In this document: piece after piece, positions 41,600-56,230 of the stretch
How positions within the stretch are numbered: position 1 is the stretch's first letter
Layout: each line of letters begins with the position of its first letter
Assembly (NCBI RefSeq): GCF_015706575.1
Contig: NW_024037072.1
Coordinates: 16,741,162 to 16,805,161, forward strand
DNA from: Patiria miniata
Taxonomy: Eukaryota > Echinodermata > Asteroidea > Valvatida > Asterinidae
Length of the DNA: 64,000 nucleotides
Reading direction: 5' to 3'
The notes under the pieces: model-generated
Databases searched by the model: none
The model's input: only the letters and a program-made list of their open reading frames with translations
What the model was told of the DNA's origin: nothing
Position numbers and translations under genes: made by a program

Positions 41600-42530
41600 G
41601 GTACTTTTCAGAACCACACAACTCACTAAAAAGATATATTGTTTTATTCACATGGTGTTACTGCAAACTTGCCATTCATTGGCGCGACACGCATTTTCTG
41701 TGGCAGTAGATCTTCAAGTTCTCATTTTCAGCAAGCTGTTTTTTAAGATCTTCATGCAAGGGATCCCATAAACTTGCATTGATAATCATTTAAGCTTGCA
41801 TTGATAATCATTTCTATTCGTGTTAGATTATAAGTATTAATGTTGTCAATTTTACAGAGATAAACACGTCACATCATGTCATTCCAACTTGAGCCTTCTT
41901 TTATCGGAAACGTATTGGAAACGAATGTGATATAAGAAGAAAAAACGTGTTTGTCATAACGTATAGTACCCTGTGATGGTATCATGATGTAAGGTTTACA
42001 AAACATTTTAAAAAAAACATTTTAGTACATTCAAAGATTATTTTTAGAATCCCTAGGACATGGGATTAAAGAATTTTGAATCTCAATATTTGACCCCACC
42101 CTCTAAGTTTTGGATATTGACCAAATATTATGGAAATCTTAAAATATAGCCAGTGGATAAAAAGCTTACCGTTATATTTATTTTTAGGGTCATGGAATCA
42201 ATTGATGGTGGTTTAAACGTAATCAGAGGTCATTTTCTTGCTCCAAGGACAAGGGTCAAGGGCATTTTATTAAAAAAATACTTCCTTGTTTTCATTTTCC
42301 GACATGCACGATTTATGTCAAACTCCCGTTGATATGGTAATAAAAGCTTATTGTTCAGAATTGTTCGTATCAACCCAAAGACAATTTTGTGTCAACAATA
42401 TGGTTAATCATGATCTTCGAGGTAAAAGGATGTGTCAAGTGAGGTTTTCGTCACTGTGTTCAGGTCACCTTCAAGGTCATAAGACGGGAGAAATAAGTAC
42501 AACTTAGCGCATAGACCTCGTTGCAACTGA
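41600..42530. other. Intron sequence, no gene seen
   Basis: AT-rich DNA. TAAGCTTGCATTGATAATCA is duplicated in tandem near 41770-41810. Confidence 0.45.
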
Positions 42531-42537
42531 TGAGCAT

Positions 42538-43395
42538 TTATTTAGTAACTTCTGAACCGACGTTACAAAAAAGACTACTGAGTAATTTATAACAAGTGAG
42601 ATTGTGGCAAAGTCTGAGGGACATGCTCAGAATCCATGAAAACATCATCTTCGTCAATCTCCATAGCCTCCTTAGGATACCGCTTGTTACTTTGCTCTCT
42701 TGCTGGCCCTCTTCATTTTCAGCAGCATCAGTGTCCAACAGATCAACGAGTGATGGGAGTAAGATAGGGTCAATTGACCAGACAGGCTCCAGTTCATGTA
42801 CCCCTTAAACTGTCTTCTGCCACCCTTGAACCTCATCATACGGTTTGGGAGCCTCAAAATTAGGGTCAGCAGCACGCCTGCAGCCGGCCGGGCCACAAGG
42901 TGGTTGACGCGCTGCACATGAGGAATGAGTGAGTTATGGTAGGGAGGCAGGCGGACCATGTCAACCTTCCACTTGTAGTTAAGCTTGTGCCCCCCCCCTC
43001 CCCCCCCCCCCCACCAGTAGCTTGCTCCTCACCACATTCACATATACAGTCTCACGCGCTTGACTATACATGGCGCAGGTGAAGGCCTCCAAATGCTTCT
43101 GCGCCTCTGGGGCCACCCTCCCTGTCACGCCGGACCGGCCTGTAACACAGTTCATAATAAACGATCACTACATCAACCACAATGAATTGGCAAGACAACT
43201 TGCATGTGACTATATAATTGTTGATATACAAATCTAATTTGCCTGACAGCCTTGTGGAACTTGGTGTTCTTCTTGAGCTTCTTCAGTGGCGCCACCCTTC
43301 CCTTGCCCTTGCAAGCACTGGTGCAGTCCTCCGCGAGAACACATAGGCCAAGTACCGGGCAATCATGACAATACAGGGCAGAAACCGACTTGTTA
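42538..43395 (-). pseudogene. Conserved transposon-associated protein fragment, family not named
   Basis: On the minus strand, from about 43380 downward, the strings are CPVLGLCVLAEDCTSACKGK, GRVAPLKKLKKNTKF, HLEAFTCAMYSQ and ARETVYVNVVRSKLL. After a frame change come VRLPPYHNSLIPHVQRVNHL and an acidic tail DTDAAENEEG. The succession (Cys cluster, HxxKFxCxxY, LPPxxxxLxxHxxRxNY) resembles an uncharacterised protein that recurs in repeat-rich invertebrate genomes. I cannot name its transposon family. Frame breaks and a poly-G tract (42990-43013) make it a pseudogene. The minisatellite block adjoins its N-terminal side. Confidence 0.4.
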
Positions 43396-43494
43396 TGGGC
43401 TTGTTCTGGCAGTACCCGTACAGTTTCAATGGTCCAAAACCAGAAACTGGCCATTGCTGGCTGGATTGCTGGCCTCTTGCGAAAAGACATAACC

Positions 43495-44405
43495 GTGACA
43501 ACATACAGTCTGAATCGAACCAGTGCCGGCCCTCTTACGGCAAACCATATCGGCAAGACAGTATAGAGCCTGAATCGGGCCAGTGCCGGCCCTCTTGCAA
43601 AAAAAACATAACGGCAAGACGGTACATAGCTTGAATCGGGCCAGTGCCGGCCCTCTTTGTAATACGGCAAACCATATCAGCAAGACGGTATAGAGCCTGA
43701 ATCGGGCCACTGCTGGTCCTTTCATAAAGACGGTAGAGGGCAAAACCATTATGGCAAGATGGTATCGAGCACGATAAATATCGAGCACGATGAATCGGGC
43801 CAGTGCCGGCCCTCTTGCAAAAAAAACATAACGGCAAGACGGTACATAGCTTGAATCGGGCCAGTGCCGGCCCTCTTTGTAATACGGCAAACCATATCAG
43901 CAAGACGGTATAGAGCCTGAATCGGGCCACTGCTGGTCCTTTCATAAAGACGGTAGAGGGCAAAACCATTATGGCAAGATGGTATCGAGCACGATATGGT
44001 CTTTCTGAAAGGAACAGCACTGGCCCGATTCAGGCTCTTTACCGTCTTGCCGATATACTTCGCCGTATTAAAAAGAGGGCCGGCACTGGCCCAATTCAGG
44101 CTATGTGCCGTCTTGCCGTTATGGTTTTTCGTAAGAGGGCCATGCCCTCTTACGAAAGGCCATGCCCTGTGTCGGCCCTCTTGCAGAAAAAAACATAATG
44201 ACAAGACGGCACATAGCTTGAATCGGGCCAGTGCCGGCCCTCTTTGTAATACGGCAAACCATATCGGCAAGACGGTATAGAGCCTGAATCGGGCCACTGC
44301 TGGTCCTTTCATAAAGACGGTAGAGGGCCTGAAGAGGCCAGTAATATTCCTGTCAAAACCATTATGGCTAGATGGTATTGAGCACGATATGGTCTTTCTG
44401 AAAGG
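43495..44405. repeat. GGCCCGATTCAGGCT minisatellite, block 2, with orientation switches
   Basis: About 15 units of 55-65 bp occur. Units read minus-wise in 43495-43990, plus-wise in 43998-44150 and minus-wise again from 44160. A higher-order duplication of 220 bp (43571-43790 repeated from 43791) is virtually exact. Typical words are GGGCCAGTGCCGGCCCTCTT, ACGGCAAACCATATC and AAGACGGTATAGAGCCTGAA. The same satellite is in the fold-back element at 23915-24365. The TATC microsatellite starts at its right edge. Confidence 0.9.
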
Positions 44406-44410
44406 AACAC

Positions 44411-46673
<2,263 letters not shown>

Positions 46674-47616
46674 ATACTGGAGTATATCAAAAGTCATTTG
46701 TAATGTACCATGTGTAGAAAAACATGCCCTACATTTGATCCTAAATAACTCGGTTGTTTACCAATATAATTATCATTTCGGATCATGTAAACAAGGCATG
46801 ACAAATATTATGGATCAGCTATGTGCAAGAGGGTGAGATTTAAACCCTTTACAAAAAAATATCATTTTTAGAAACTGCCCCTTTCGTGTTGGCGCCCTCC
46901 AATGTCGATACAGCGCCGTACATGGTGGCAGGGGGCGCATGCTGCGGCGGAAGGGGCATGCTGCGGCCAAAAGCTTCAGAAGAAATGCAGGATCACCCCT
47001 GATGTCATTGCACACCTCAGCGATCGTTTGCATAACACACGGTCCAGGAGGTGTGCAATGGCATCAGGAGTAATCTTGCAGTTTTCAGAAGATTTCGGCA
47101 GCAGCAAGCGCCTTCGGCCACCTTTTCAAATGCTGAATCGACAATCGGAAAGTGAGTATTTGTTTCGTATTGCTTTTAAATCTCACCTTCTTGTACAAAG
47201 ATGATGAAACTCGTGCCATAACATTTTCACGCCTTGTTCACATGATCTCATATTTTTGGTTTAATTCTTTTGGTAATCAACAGAGTTATTTAGGATCAAC
47301 AGCAGCACGTTTGTTTTACACGAAGTAGCTTAGTCTATCCGTTTTCGTGCGTTACTTTTTTTTAATCCTGTTTTCATGTCTGAAAATGTCTTTATTTGTC
47401 ACAAAATGATAACAATAAAAGCCGAAATCTATATTTCACTACGTTCAATTTTAAATATTAATCTTTCTGCCTCAAATTGACCTTGACTTATTTAACCAAA
47501 ATACTCCAAAACAAAGAGTACAAGACGCTCGTTCCGAGTTATTGAATTCATCAACGCAACATTGCTTCTTGGCTATTATTATTTTTTTTTCATTTATGTA
47601 AATTTACCCTATACAG
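46674..47616. other. Intron between microsatellite and exon 10
   Basis: I see no gene. Around 46890-47075 the words GGTGTGCAATGGCATCAGGA and TCCTGATGCC-like sequence (GTCATTGCACACCTCAGC) form an inverted repeat of about 20 bp. The final 140 bases resemble the intron end before exon 5. Confidence 0.5.
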
Positions 47617-47763
47617 ATGCGAGTGGCAACTTTATCCTTTATACTTCATTTTTGCCTGGCAGACACGCTCTACTTATCAGCCCTGTCATTTTGCCGAGTA
47701 GAGAACAGCCAGGAAACACGTTGTGTTTCAGTTTCTGGTACAATATTTATGGAAGCGGCACAG
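47617..47763 (+). CDS. Exon 10: MAM domain 2, middle third
   Basis: Acceptor CCCTATACAG and donor G|GTGAGG bound 147 bases, phase 1. It encodes ASGNFILYTS, LLISPVILPSREQPGNTLC and FSFWYNIYGSGT, parallel to exon 5 (one codon shorter). CFSFWYxIYG is the MAM third-Cys strand. It joins exon 9 and exon 11 in frame. Confidence 0.86.
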
Positions 47764-48890
47764 GTGAGGTTAACAAGCCATTTTTAAATTGTTTACAATT
47801 TTACAATTATCACATAGGCCAAAACTAATATATTTATTGAAATGAATCTTTCTATCACATTTGTTTACCCACGTTTTGCAACTAAAGGGTGTTTCTTGTT
47901 ACAGTTACCCTTTTATTTTAAGGACTGTGACTGCAAGCACCAAATAATCACAACAATGGACAAGTTCAGTTCTATTTACACAATTATTATTTACAATTTA
48001 ATTTACAATTTTAATTCTTCTTCTAGCAGCAATTACAAAATTGTATAATAAAAGTGTAATAAATCACTGTGTAATGGTCATGAAGTGCAGAGGTAAGTCC
48101 TGTAATAATAATGACTGGTGAATACAATCCCAATTTTAAACTGTTTGTTATATCTCTGCACACAAAACCCTCATTAATCGGCATGAACAGGGGTCAACAT
48201 CGTACTAAAACAAAGTATGTAAGTTGTCGATGGTCACCGAGGTAACTGATTTGAAAACGACTAGTTATCATAAAGCCCGTCTTCTTCTATTTAAATACTT
48301 GCACACACGCATTGTTCTAAGTCAAAATTGTGGGTTTTGCCTAAACCTATCAAGAATTATGACTTAAGACGGAACTTTATGGTCATGTAATCAAATAAAA
48401 TGCATGCGAAGAACCCAATATGGGAAACATTGATGCGAACAGTAGCTTAACATGAGGTAAAAAAAAATATTATATTACCATAATTTATATCATTTGCAAC
48501 ATTTGTGATTTGAAAAATTCATCTTCGGGACAAAATAAAAACCGATTTTGCTCCTACCCCTGTGGGTAAAGCACTCTCTTGATTGGATGCATATTGACCA
48601 AAAGAAGGTCTGTGTCAAACGTAAAAGTTTAATGGATATGACCTCAAGTTTGTTTTTATTTTGACCAAAATAGATAATAAAAAAACAATCAGAATACATA
48701 TGTAAGAAAATCCAGATGATAAAAACACTTCTTTTTAGGATTTTACCTCATCACCCGCTTTCCCCAAGAATGCATTTTGCTAGAAAGTAATATTCTGTGA
48801 AAAAAATACATTATATTAATGAAACTATACACGACTACGGATGAAATAAATGATTCGTTTTGTTGTGATTTTATTGTTATTGTTATACAG
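47764..48890. other. Intron between exons 10 and 11
   Basis: I see no gene. GGTCTGTGTCAAACGTAAAAG (48606-48626) and the last 50 bases before exon 11 (AAATAAATGATTCGTTTTGT) have counterparts upstream of exon 6 (about 34662 and 34861), which is evidence that the intron was duplicated with the exons. Confidence 0.6.
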
Positions 48891-49103
48891 GGACTTTTAA
48901 TGTGTATCATCTTCCAGTAAATGAGACAACTAGTGAGGGAGAAGTCATCTTTACGAGAAGCGGTCAATATACAAATGCAAGGGTTTGGTTGAAAGCCAGG
49001 AGTTGTGTGAGAAATGCTACTTCAGAATTTCAAATTGCTCTTGAGGCAGTCTATGATGGCAGCTTTGGGCTTCACTTTATTGCCATTGATGACATTGACA
49101 TTG
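48891..49103 (+). CDS. Exon 11: MAM domain 2, last third
   Basis: Acceptor GTTATACAG and donor G|GTATGA bound 213 bases, phase 1. It encodes GTFNVYHLPVNETTSEGEVI, RVWLKARSC, ATSEFQIALEAV and FIAIDDIDIG. FQIALEA and AIDDI are MAM signatures. It ends in a split codon before GTATGA like exon 6, so at least one further exon must follow. None was identified downstream in the window. Confidence 0.87.
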
Positions 49104-50710
49104 GTATGACTTTTTGTTTCCTTTTATTCTCACCTCTGCTTTTGTATTCATGCGATATGGATCATGCTGCTTATTATTTGGTTCTTATTCATTTTCATGG
49201 CGTGCAGATTTGTTTGCCAATACATCAAAGTTGAAATTGCGGCGTTCAATTAGATATTACCCAATCGTCATTTAATTTCGCACACCTTGATTTAATGAGG
49301 TTTCTGCCTTCGATTCTTAATTTCATTTCCGTTGATGAACAATCAATCTAGCACTTCGCGCATTCAATATGACAACATTTCATTAAAATGGACAAAAAGA
49401 TCAACAGAAGTAACGCTGAAAACAAAAGGTTTTAATTAGGACAGCTGCACTTGTCATCTTTAGTTTCTTTTTATTCTCAATTCTTCGGAATCTATTTTTT
49501 CATCATTGCAGCCATATTCATCGTGACGTGTGTCAACTTCTCTAAATTTTATTCTTCAATTTTGTTTAATTATGTATCCATTTCTTGTTTGGATTATGAA
49601 TATATATTAAGTTACGTAGCAAGGTCATTTTCATTAGGGAGTAGACATGGAAGAGCAGGAGATCATGGCCACTTTCGGGTAATAGCTGGCGCTGTTTAGT
49701 GCGGCAATATTGCCGACGTACGCGCAGCGTTCTCCTAAAAAGAGCACTTGTAAATTTTTCTCTTTTGGGGGGGGGGGGGGGGGGGCGGGGGAACAGTCTC
49801 CCCCTCCCTTCAAATGCTACGCCACTGATATTTCTTTCAATTGTTTTTGTAATTGTTCTCCAAAAACGGTCCAAGTGGTTTATTTGAATTTCACTGCCGA
49901 AATGCATAATTTGAATGCTCTTCGCGGGCTTGAAAAACGAAATTGAATGTGTTTTTTTTCCAGTAAATTGAACGATAATCTTAAACTGCATTCAAATTCG
50001 CGCTTAAATGGACGACTTGAAGCTAATTAAAGGGGAAACTGCTCCCGAGGTCTGAAAAATCTCTGTGACCAAGAAACAATCGTTTAATATTCGGTGTTTT
50101 TTTTTTTCTTTTGGAAAGTGTGGTTTTTAGTTTACTGTTTGTTATTCGACTTTCATATACGCTTGTGCAGCACATGTATATGTGTTAGACTTCAGTTCGA
50201 GTAACTAAACAGTCATGTTTGGTTTGTCGCGTCCTAATATATACTAGCTCGGTGCAAATGTTTCGTATTTCATTATTATTGGCTGGTATTGACATGACTC
50301 GCAACTTGTAACTTCTAACTGTCCATTGTTACTTTCCCCCAAAGAGGTTATGTTTTCATCGGCGTGAGCTTGTTTGTTGATTTGTCGGTTAACATGATAA
50401 CTCAAAAAGTTTCAGACGAATTTTCATAAAAACATGTTTAGGGGTGGTTCTTGGTACAAGTACACATCCATTAGATTTTGGAAGCGATCTGGATCTGGGT
50501 CTGGATCCAGGATTAAGAGTTCTTCATCATTGGGAGATTGGGCCGATTCCCATGTTATGAATGCACTGTAGTGCATGTGGAGCTTAGGGATCGGTGCGTG
50601 AATGCACGAATGCGATTGGTTAACAAAGACCCACAGTCTACGTACATGCATACGCGTTTGTAAAGCGTACGTGTTTACCTGGGATGCACACACGTGACGT
50701 TCTAGGTCAG
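49104..50710. other. No exon recognised; scattered repeats
   Basis: A G run with CGGGGGAACAGTCTCCCCCT followed by GCTACGCCACTGATATTTC (49768-49835) is a single hAT-like right end. ATTCAATTTCG-like words (TTTAATTTCGCACAC at 49272, AAACGAAATTGAATG at 49937, CATTCAAATTCGCGC at 49990) resemble the subterminal words of the Tc1/IS630-like element at 56523-58609, so a degraded relative may lie here. Confidence 0.45.
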
Positions 50711-50714
50711 TTAA

Positions 50715-51890
50715 AGCCATAGTCCGTCATTGGCAGCTATCAGAAAAGTGACTGGGGTATATATTGTTGAAAAACATACTTGGTTGAAAGATAGTAAGGG
50801 GACTAAACTCCCTGTGAAATTGTTCTTTCTGGCAAGCTGTCATTTTGAAGTAATCACCGAAAGAAGTCCTTTCCAACGGTGCTTCTTAAGACGCACTGTA
50901 TGAAAATTTAAATTAGTAGTTCGTTTTGTTATTCGGCGAAGCGCGCGCAACCATTCGCACAGCGCACACGCACGCCCGGTTGCTATAATTCGTCGGATCG
51001 GTGCGCGACATCGCGTAGCTGCAATCAGCCCAGCGAGAACGTGTCTTGGACGCTGAGTTCAGGCGCAATTCAAAACATGATTCAGCAACTTTTGATTTGA
51101 AATTGAGATCCTAGAAATCAATGCTGTTTTCTTTAGATTTTGAGCACTTTTGTTGCTTCAAACGAACAAAATGCATGCATTACAAATGATGGACTATATC
51201 TTTTTAAGCTGTGGACAGCGTAAGGTAGTGTATCAGTCTCAAAGAGCTATATTAAATTTATTAGAGCGCTAACTCTTTATTCTTGCGCGCGGAGACGCTT
51301 TGAAGCCGCTCTGGGCGCAGACATTTTGAATTTATGTGCGAACACAATCAAAATAGAACACAATCAAAATAGATGGATTGAAGTTTAAAAGTGTACTCTA
51401 AATGCAACGCGCAAGTAGAAGATACGCAAACAACTTAAAGCCCGAGTCCATCATTTGCAGCTATCCAAAAAAGTAACCGGCGTAATTATTGTTGAAAAAC
51501 ATACTGGTTGAGAGATAGTAAGGGGACTAAACTCCCTGTGAAATTATCCTTTCTGGCAAGCTCTCATTTTGAAGAAATCAACAAAAGAAGGCATTTCCAA
51601 CGGTGCTTCTTAAGAAGCACCGTAGGAAAATTTGAATTAGTTGTTCGTTTTGTTATTCGGCGCAACGCGCACAAGCATTAGAACGACGCACAAAACAATT
51701 CGAAACATGATTTAGCAACTTTTGATTTTAAATTGAGATCCTAGAATGCTGGTTTTTCTCGGAAAATGAAGCTGAAGCTGAGCTGAAACTTCATCAAGTA
51801 AGTTGTTCAGTATCCTTCATTAGATTTTGAACACTTTTGTTGCTTCAAACGAACAAAATGCACAACTTACAAATGATGGACTATAGCTTT
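50715..51890 (+). repeat. Direct duplication of a roughly 480-bp unit
   Basis: 50715-51205 and 51437-51890 share, in order, GATAGTAAGGGGACTAAACT, CCAACGGTGCTTCTTAAGA, TCGTTTTGTTATTCGGCG, CAGCAACTTTTGATTT-like and TGTTGCTTCAAACGAACAAA plus ATGATGGACTATA. The copies differ by substitutions and by a GC-rich insert (about 50950-51060) present in the first. No coding potential is seen. Confidence 0.85.
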
Positions 51891-51969
51891 AAGCGCGTCA
51901 TGACAGTTCTAAAAACGTCACGGCGAAAAGTATCTGCAGCAGAGGGACGCGCAGGCTTTGCGCTGTTTG

Positions 51970-52160
51970 CGTCATAGATATAGAATAAAAAGACCAGACC
52001 GGCAGCGCGTGCATACGCGCCATGGAGTGTGCACAAATTTCCCATAGATATAGAATAAAAAGACTATATCGGACGCGCGTTCGAACGCGCCATTCACTGT
52101 GCACAACATAGATATAGAATAAAAAGACTAGATCGGCAGCTCGTGCATACGCACGGCCTT
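51970..52160. repeat. Tandem roughly 65-bp unit with AGAATAAAAAGAC core, three copies
   Basis: CATAGATATAGAATAAAAAG followed by ACyAgATCGGcagCGCGTGC-type sequence and CGCGCCATGGAGTGTGCACA recurs at 51975, 52043 and 52107. An inverted copy is at 52676-52726 (CTAGTCTTTTTATTCTATAT). Degenerate cores occur at 54772, 55415-55440 and 59145-59165. Confidence 0.82.
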
Positions 52161-52419
52161 GCCTGGAGGGTCACGTGCTGGAGAAAAGATACAATTGCGC
52201 GCTAGACGTGACGAAAGCAACGCCGTTTACGCGCACATTGCGAGTGTATTTTCTGTTACTTGAGACCTTCAATGCTAATAATTATACACAAGAGAATAAA
52301 TAAGATAACATCGTTCCCATAATGTTGAAACCCCAGTCTACTCTTGTTTATTTCAATCAGTATCTCTTGAACATGCATGCTTATGATTATGACTAGGGCC
52401 TACTTAGCAAAAACAGGTT

Positions 52420-52445
52420 TTAAACAGGTTTTAAACAGGTTTACC
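52420..52445. repeat. AAACAGGTTTT short tandem
   Basis: AAACAGGTTTT occurs three times in a row near 52411-52442. Confidence 0.85.
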
Positions 52446-52729
52446 CTGCAGAAAGTAAACTGATTATCCCGTAGCCGAAACTGAAAAGCGGCACGCCAAC
52501 GTGTAAGCGTGCGTGAGCGCAGCGCGTAAATACTCGGTGCGCATTTCAAGCTTCGCGCGCGTTGAGCTTGGTCACGTGCTGGAGGAAAGATACATTTAGC
52601 TCCATTACTTTACGTTAATTTGTTGCGCGTCCACGAGAGACAACAAAAATGGCGGAGATTTATCGCACAGTGAATGGGCGCGTGTGGACGCGCTGCCGAT
52701 CTAGTCTTTTTATTCTATATCTATGGTGC

Positions 52730-53640
52730 ACAAAACGTTTTGGTTCTTCATGGACGCGCTGCACAGTCACGTGAATAGGGCCACGCGCAAAGGGCAGCCT
52801 GTGAATGCTGGACGGAAAAATATCGCCAACACCTGACGATTTTTGACATTTCACATTCCTTTAAAAAGTTACACATGGGTTTGCATCTTCGTCTTACTTG
52901 GGGCCAAATTGGCGACTGTGTTGAAGGTAATTGATTTTCAGCCAAGAATAGTAATTTGTACCGAAAAGTAGCCACACTGTGCTCTTATATCTTTACAAAG
53001 GCAAATGTCAAAAGCGTAGTTAAGTGTCAACCTGTTTAATGAGATTTCCCCCTCCTTTTTCAAAATGTGCAATAAATATCAACCGTTACTTGCCTATCAG
53101 ACAAAACATAAACTTTTAATTTTACCAACATCAAAATGAAAACAAAAAATCGTTTTGTAAATGAGCAACGATAAAAACACGCACTCGAAATATTACGTTG
53201 CTTTAATACTGCTAACCTCAATAGGAACATTACATTTGAAATGAATGTATGACTACAAAAACAATTTCTGGCCATCTGTTGTGATTACTGAACACACTGA
53301 TACTTGAATAACTTTTAGATAATAAACAATTTATATACAATGAAAACTTACTCGTTAGCTAATAAATACACTGATGAAATGGCAGTTCCTTATCTAAAGC
53401 CATTAATCAAGATGTCAAGAATATCATGGCTCATGAAAAAATACATTTGGTTGTCACCATCCGCATATGTATGTGAAGGTCTAGCCTATGCACCTCCCAG
53501 CAGGTGAGTATTGCTTCCCATAAATGTATGAACCAGAATAAGTAATTTCAATATATCTTTCTCATATGCATGAACGCAAACAGACGGCTATTCAATCTTT
53601 CAATTTCTGAGGAGCAACAATAAGATGATAACTAAATACT
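52730..53640. other. No gene recognised
   Basis: AT-rich sequence with only short frames and no motif I can assign. Confidence 0.4.
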
Positions 53641-53649
53641 TAGCGAAAT

Positions 53650-54462
53650 GTGTTAAATTTTAGCTATGGTCCACGCATGAGGCACAGTTATGCATGGCCA
53701 GCTATCTCCTCACTGTACGCACAGTCGGCAGTGCAATCTTCTTCATCTGTTCACTATGATTGTGATTTGTTGAGCAAGTTTTCCCAGCTCCAGCAAAGTG
53801 ACTTCCAATTGCAGAATATGAAACTGTGTTTCCATCTTGTCGGCCGTCTCTGGAGTAACAAGTTGCTCCTCTTTCAGGCCTTTAACCACCTTTCTGACGG
53901 ATAAGATCTTTTTCGACATGATCGTCGATTTTCCTGCCGGAGTTGTCTGTTGTCCTGTTTAAGCTTGGATATATAGCTTTTCTGCCATTTCTGGTGGTAG
54001 ACTGTATGCATGCTCTATCGCTGATGTTTTATTTGCCGATACAGCCTGCACTGAAGCAATATCTTCGACGGGGGCTTGGGTCGGTCTTTCCTTGTCGTTG
54101 GCAGCTTTTCTCTCTAGTGCTGAGGTCCATAAACGAGACTGTAGTCTTTCTACGAAATAAAACAAATAAAGCACATGGTAGGCCTTTAAATACATGACAG
54201 TAATTATCGATGGCCTATCCTGGCCCCAAGGCTCATTGTAATACTTACAGGCTACAAATGAGTCGGGTAGTCTTCAAAGTTGGACGGTACGGCATCGTCA
54301 CGCAGACGTGTTTTCCCCTATTCCACCTTGAAGCACTCTGCAGGGAAATGGTCCCCGCAAAGACGATCGTGCTTTGTTGGATTCCATTTGCTGCCATTTG
54401 AAATATTTCTCTAAATCCGCTTAAGCCAAACTTTTAATCTCTTTGGATCGTCGTGGGGGAAC
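53650..54462 (-). pseudogene. THAP-type zinc-finger protein fragment, two exon-like blocks
   Basis: Minus strand. The first block (54462 to 54249) follows a good acceptor (TTTTATTTCCCAG) and ends at a donor (GTAAGT). It reads FPHDDPKRLKVWLKRI, then SNGSKWNPTKHDRLCGDHF, PAECF, and RLRDDAVPSNFEDYP. This matches the second half of a THAP DNA-binding domain (W, WxP, CxxHFxxxCF, AVPxxF). Stops interrupt it twice. The second block, from 54149 after TTATTTCGTAG, encodes a basic coiled-coil-like stretch and, after frame changes, LKEEQLVTPETADKMETQFH. THAP proteins are DNA-binding factors often derived from P-type transposons. The N-terminal THAP cysteines were not found. Confidence 0.6.
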
Positions 54463-56200
54463 CTGGGAAATAAAATTAATAAGCCTCGTTTGATTTTTTT
54501 TGTAAAAATTCACACATTTTTGTAGGACTTTATCCTTCAAGATATACAATCCGTGTTCTTCCAAAAAAAATGAAAAGGAGATGGGAGTTGCCTAGATACA
54601 CTATACACTACAGATCAAACAGCATCATATCTTTACCGTAAATCAACACTCCTGAAGTCTAACCGAAATTCAAATTGTGTTGATTTTAAATATTTTGTTA
54701 GTGTTGTTTAGAACACATAGTTAGTGAACAGATTTGTGCCAATTCTTTCTTAACAATGGACAAATTAAAAGAATAAAAAGACGGATCATGGCATAGGTTA
54801 ATCACCGACATCCCACAACAAAAAGTGACTCCCAATCCTCGTTCCCCCGCCGACTTTAGTATTATCGAAAAGCAGGAGCGGGGAGGGGTGACATTTGGCC
54901 AGAAATTATTGTAAGTCGATGTTCAGGATCAGGAATACCATCTTAACTTTTAAAACAATATACTGTCAAAAATTTAAGTGGGCCCTGCGCGGTTATTACA
55001 AAATTCCGAGGATCCTTTGGATCACACACGGAGGATTTTTCTCCACACCCACTCTTGTGATTTATGTCCATTAGCCTTGAGTAACGTAACCTATATTGAG
55101 TTAATTTTTATAAAAGCTGTCTTGTTCGAAATACAGTCACAAGAGATAAATTATATGTATTCAGTTACTCACACATGATATTAACTTCTTGAGAGGCTGT
55201 CCTCCGGGACCCTTTCTCCGTCTTTGTTTCACTTTGCTGCTGCATAGTTTGCCACCATTTTCAAGTCCTTTCCTCCTAGCCTACCACGGCAAGCAGTGAT
55301 GAAGAAATGCAAAAGATCGTCACACGCCGAAGAAATGCGCGTTTAAATTTTTGACCCTATTTACGTGACCAATGGCAGCGTCCTGTCAAAACGCGCGTAT
55401 TATACGCGCGTCCGATCTAGTTATTTTAAGTTCTATCCGGTTCGTTAGTGTGACGTCACCTCCAGCACTTTCTGCACGATTGGAACCGGAAGTTAACGCA
55501 GCTCGAGTGTTTGTAGCCAATGGACGCTAGTAATCAGTGGTGCGCGTGCGTGTATGACGTTTTTACTAACGAACCGGATATCCATGAAATTTCTCTGTTC
55601 CCTCATGGACGCTCTACGCGCAGGAGTGCGTGGGGCAAAACGTGCGTTACGCGCACCTACATTCCTGTAGGTTTGTGCACAAACCTGCATTTTTATTTCC
55701 GTAAAAGTAACATTTTTCACCGGTAGTTATTATTTCTCCAACAAAATTCAATATATCAATCTGGATGGTTTCCTCGAAGTTTGCTTCATTTTCTCCACGT
55801 ATTTTTTTTTTGTTCGTTTCAAATGGTGGTGCGCGTCGCTAAAAATCTCCAAATGTAAGTTTTTCTGATAAAATTGTGTATAACACATTGTTGTAAACAA
55901 TGAATAGGAAAACGTAGAAAGTGAAAACTACTTTAAATTACCGTTGAATTATTTACAATTAAAATTGTTCAATTGGATGATTTTTTAGAGACATAGTGTT
56001 AATTATTTTCCTTTTTGGGATGAGAACAATTTACTTGGATTGCATTTAATATCTATGACTTTTCTCAATATTGACAACAATATTGCCCCTGAAAACCGCT
56101 TAAGAATGAAATACATTTACGCGCCCATCATGTTCCAACCTTCTGAATGTTTTGGCGGCAAGGATTCGAACCTTTTGGGAGGATAGGTTGAGAGGTACGG
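54463..56200. other. No gene recognised
   Basis: 55380-55700 contains scattered CGCGCGT-rich words and a hairpin TGTAGGTTTGTGCACAAACC (55668-55687) of which GTTTGTGCACAAAC is a perfect palindrome. The same palindrome is at 59890-59905. The rest is AT-rich. Confidence 0.45.
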
Positions 56201-56205
56201 ATGAT

Positions 56206-56230
56206 GGGTTTGTTTGTTTGTTTGTTTGTA
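56206..56230. repeat. (TTTG)n short tandem
   Basis: Six units of TTTG between GGG and TACATATT. Confidence 0.95.

Noticed and set aside
43173..44312. Overlapping minus-strand frames of 150-190 residues with repeated GPALARFRLYTVL strings
   Set aside because: They are the translation of the roughly 60-bp minisatellite, whose unit length keeps several frames open. No protein family is implied.
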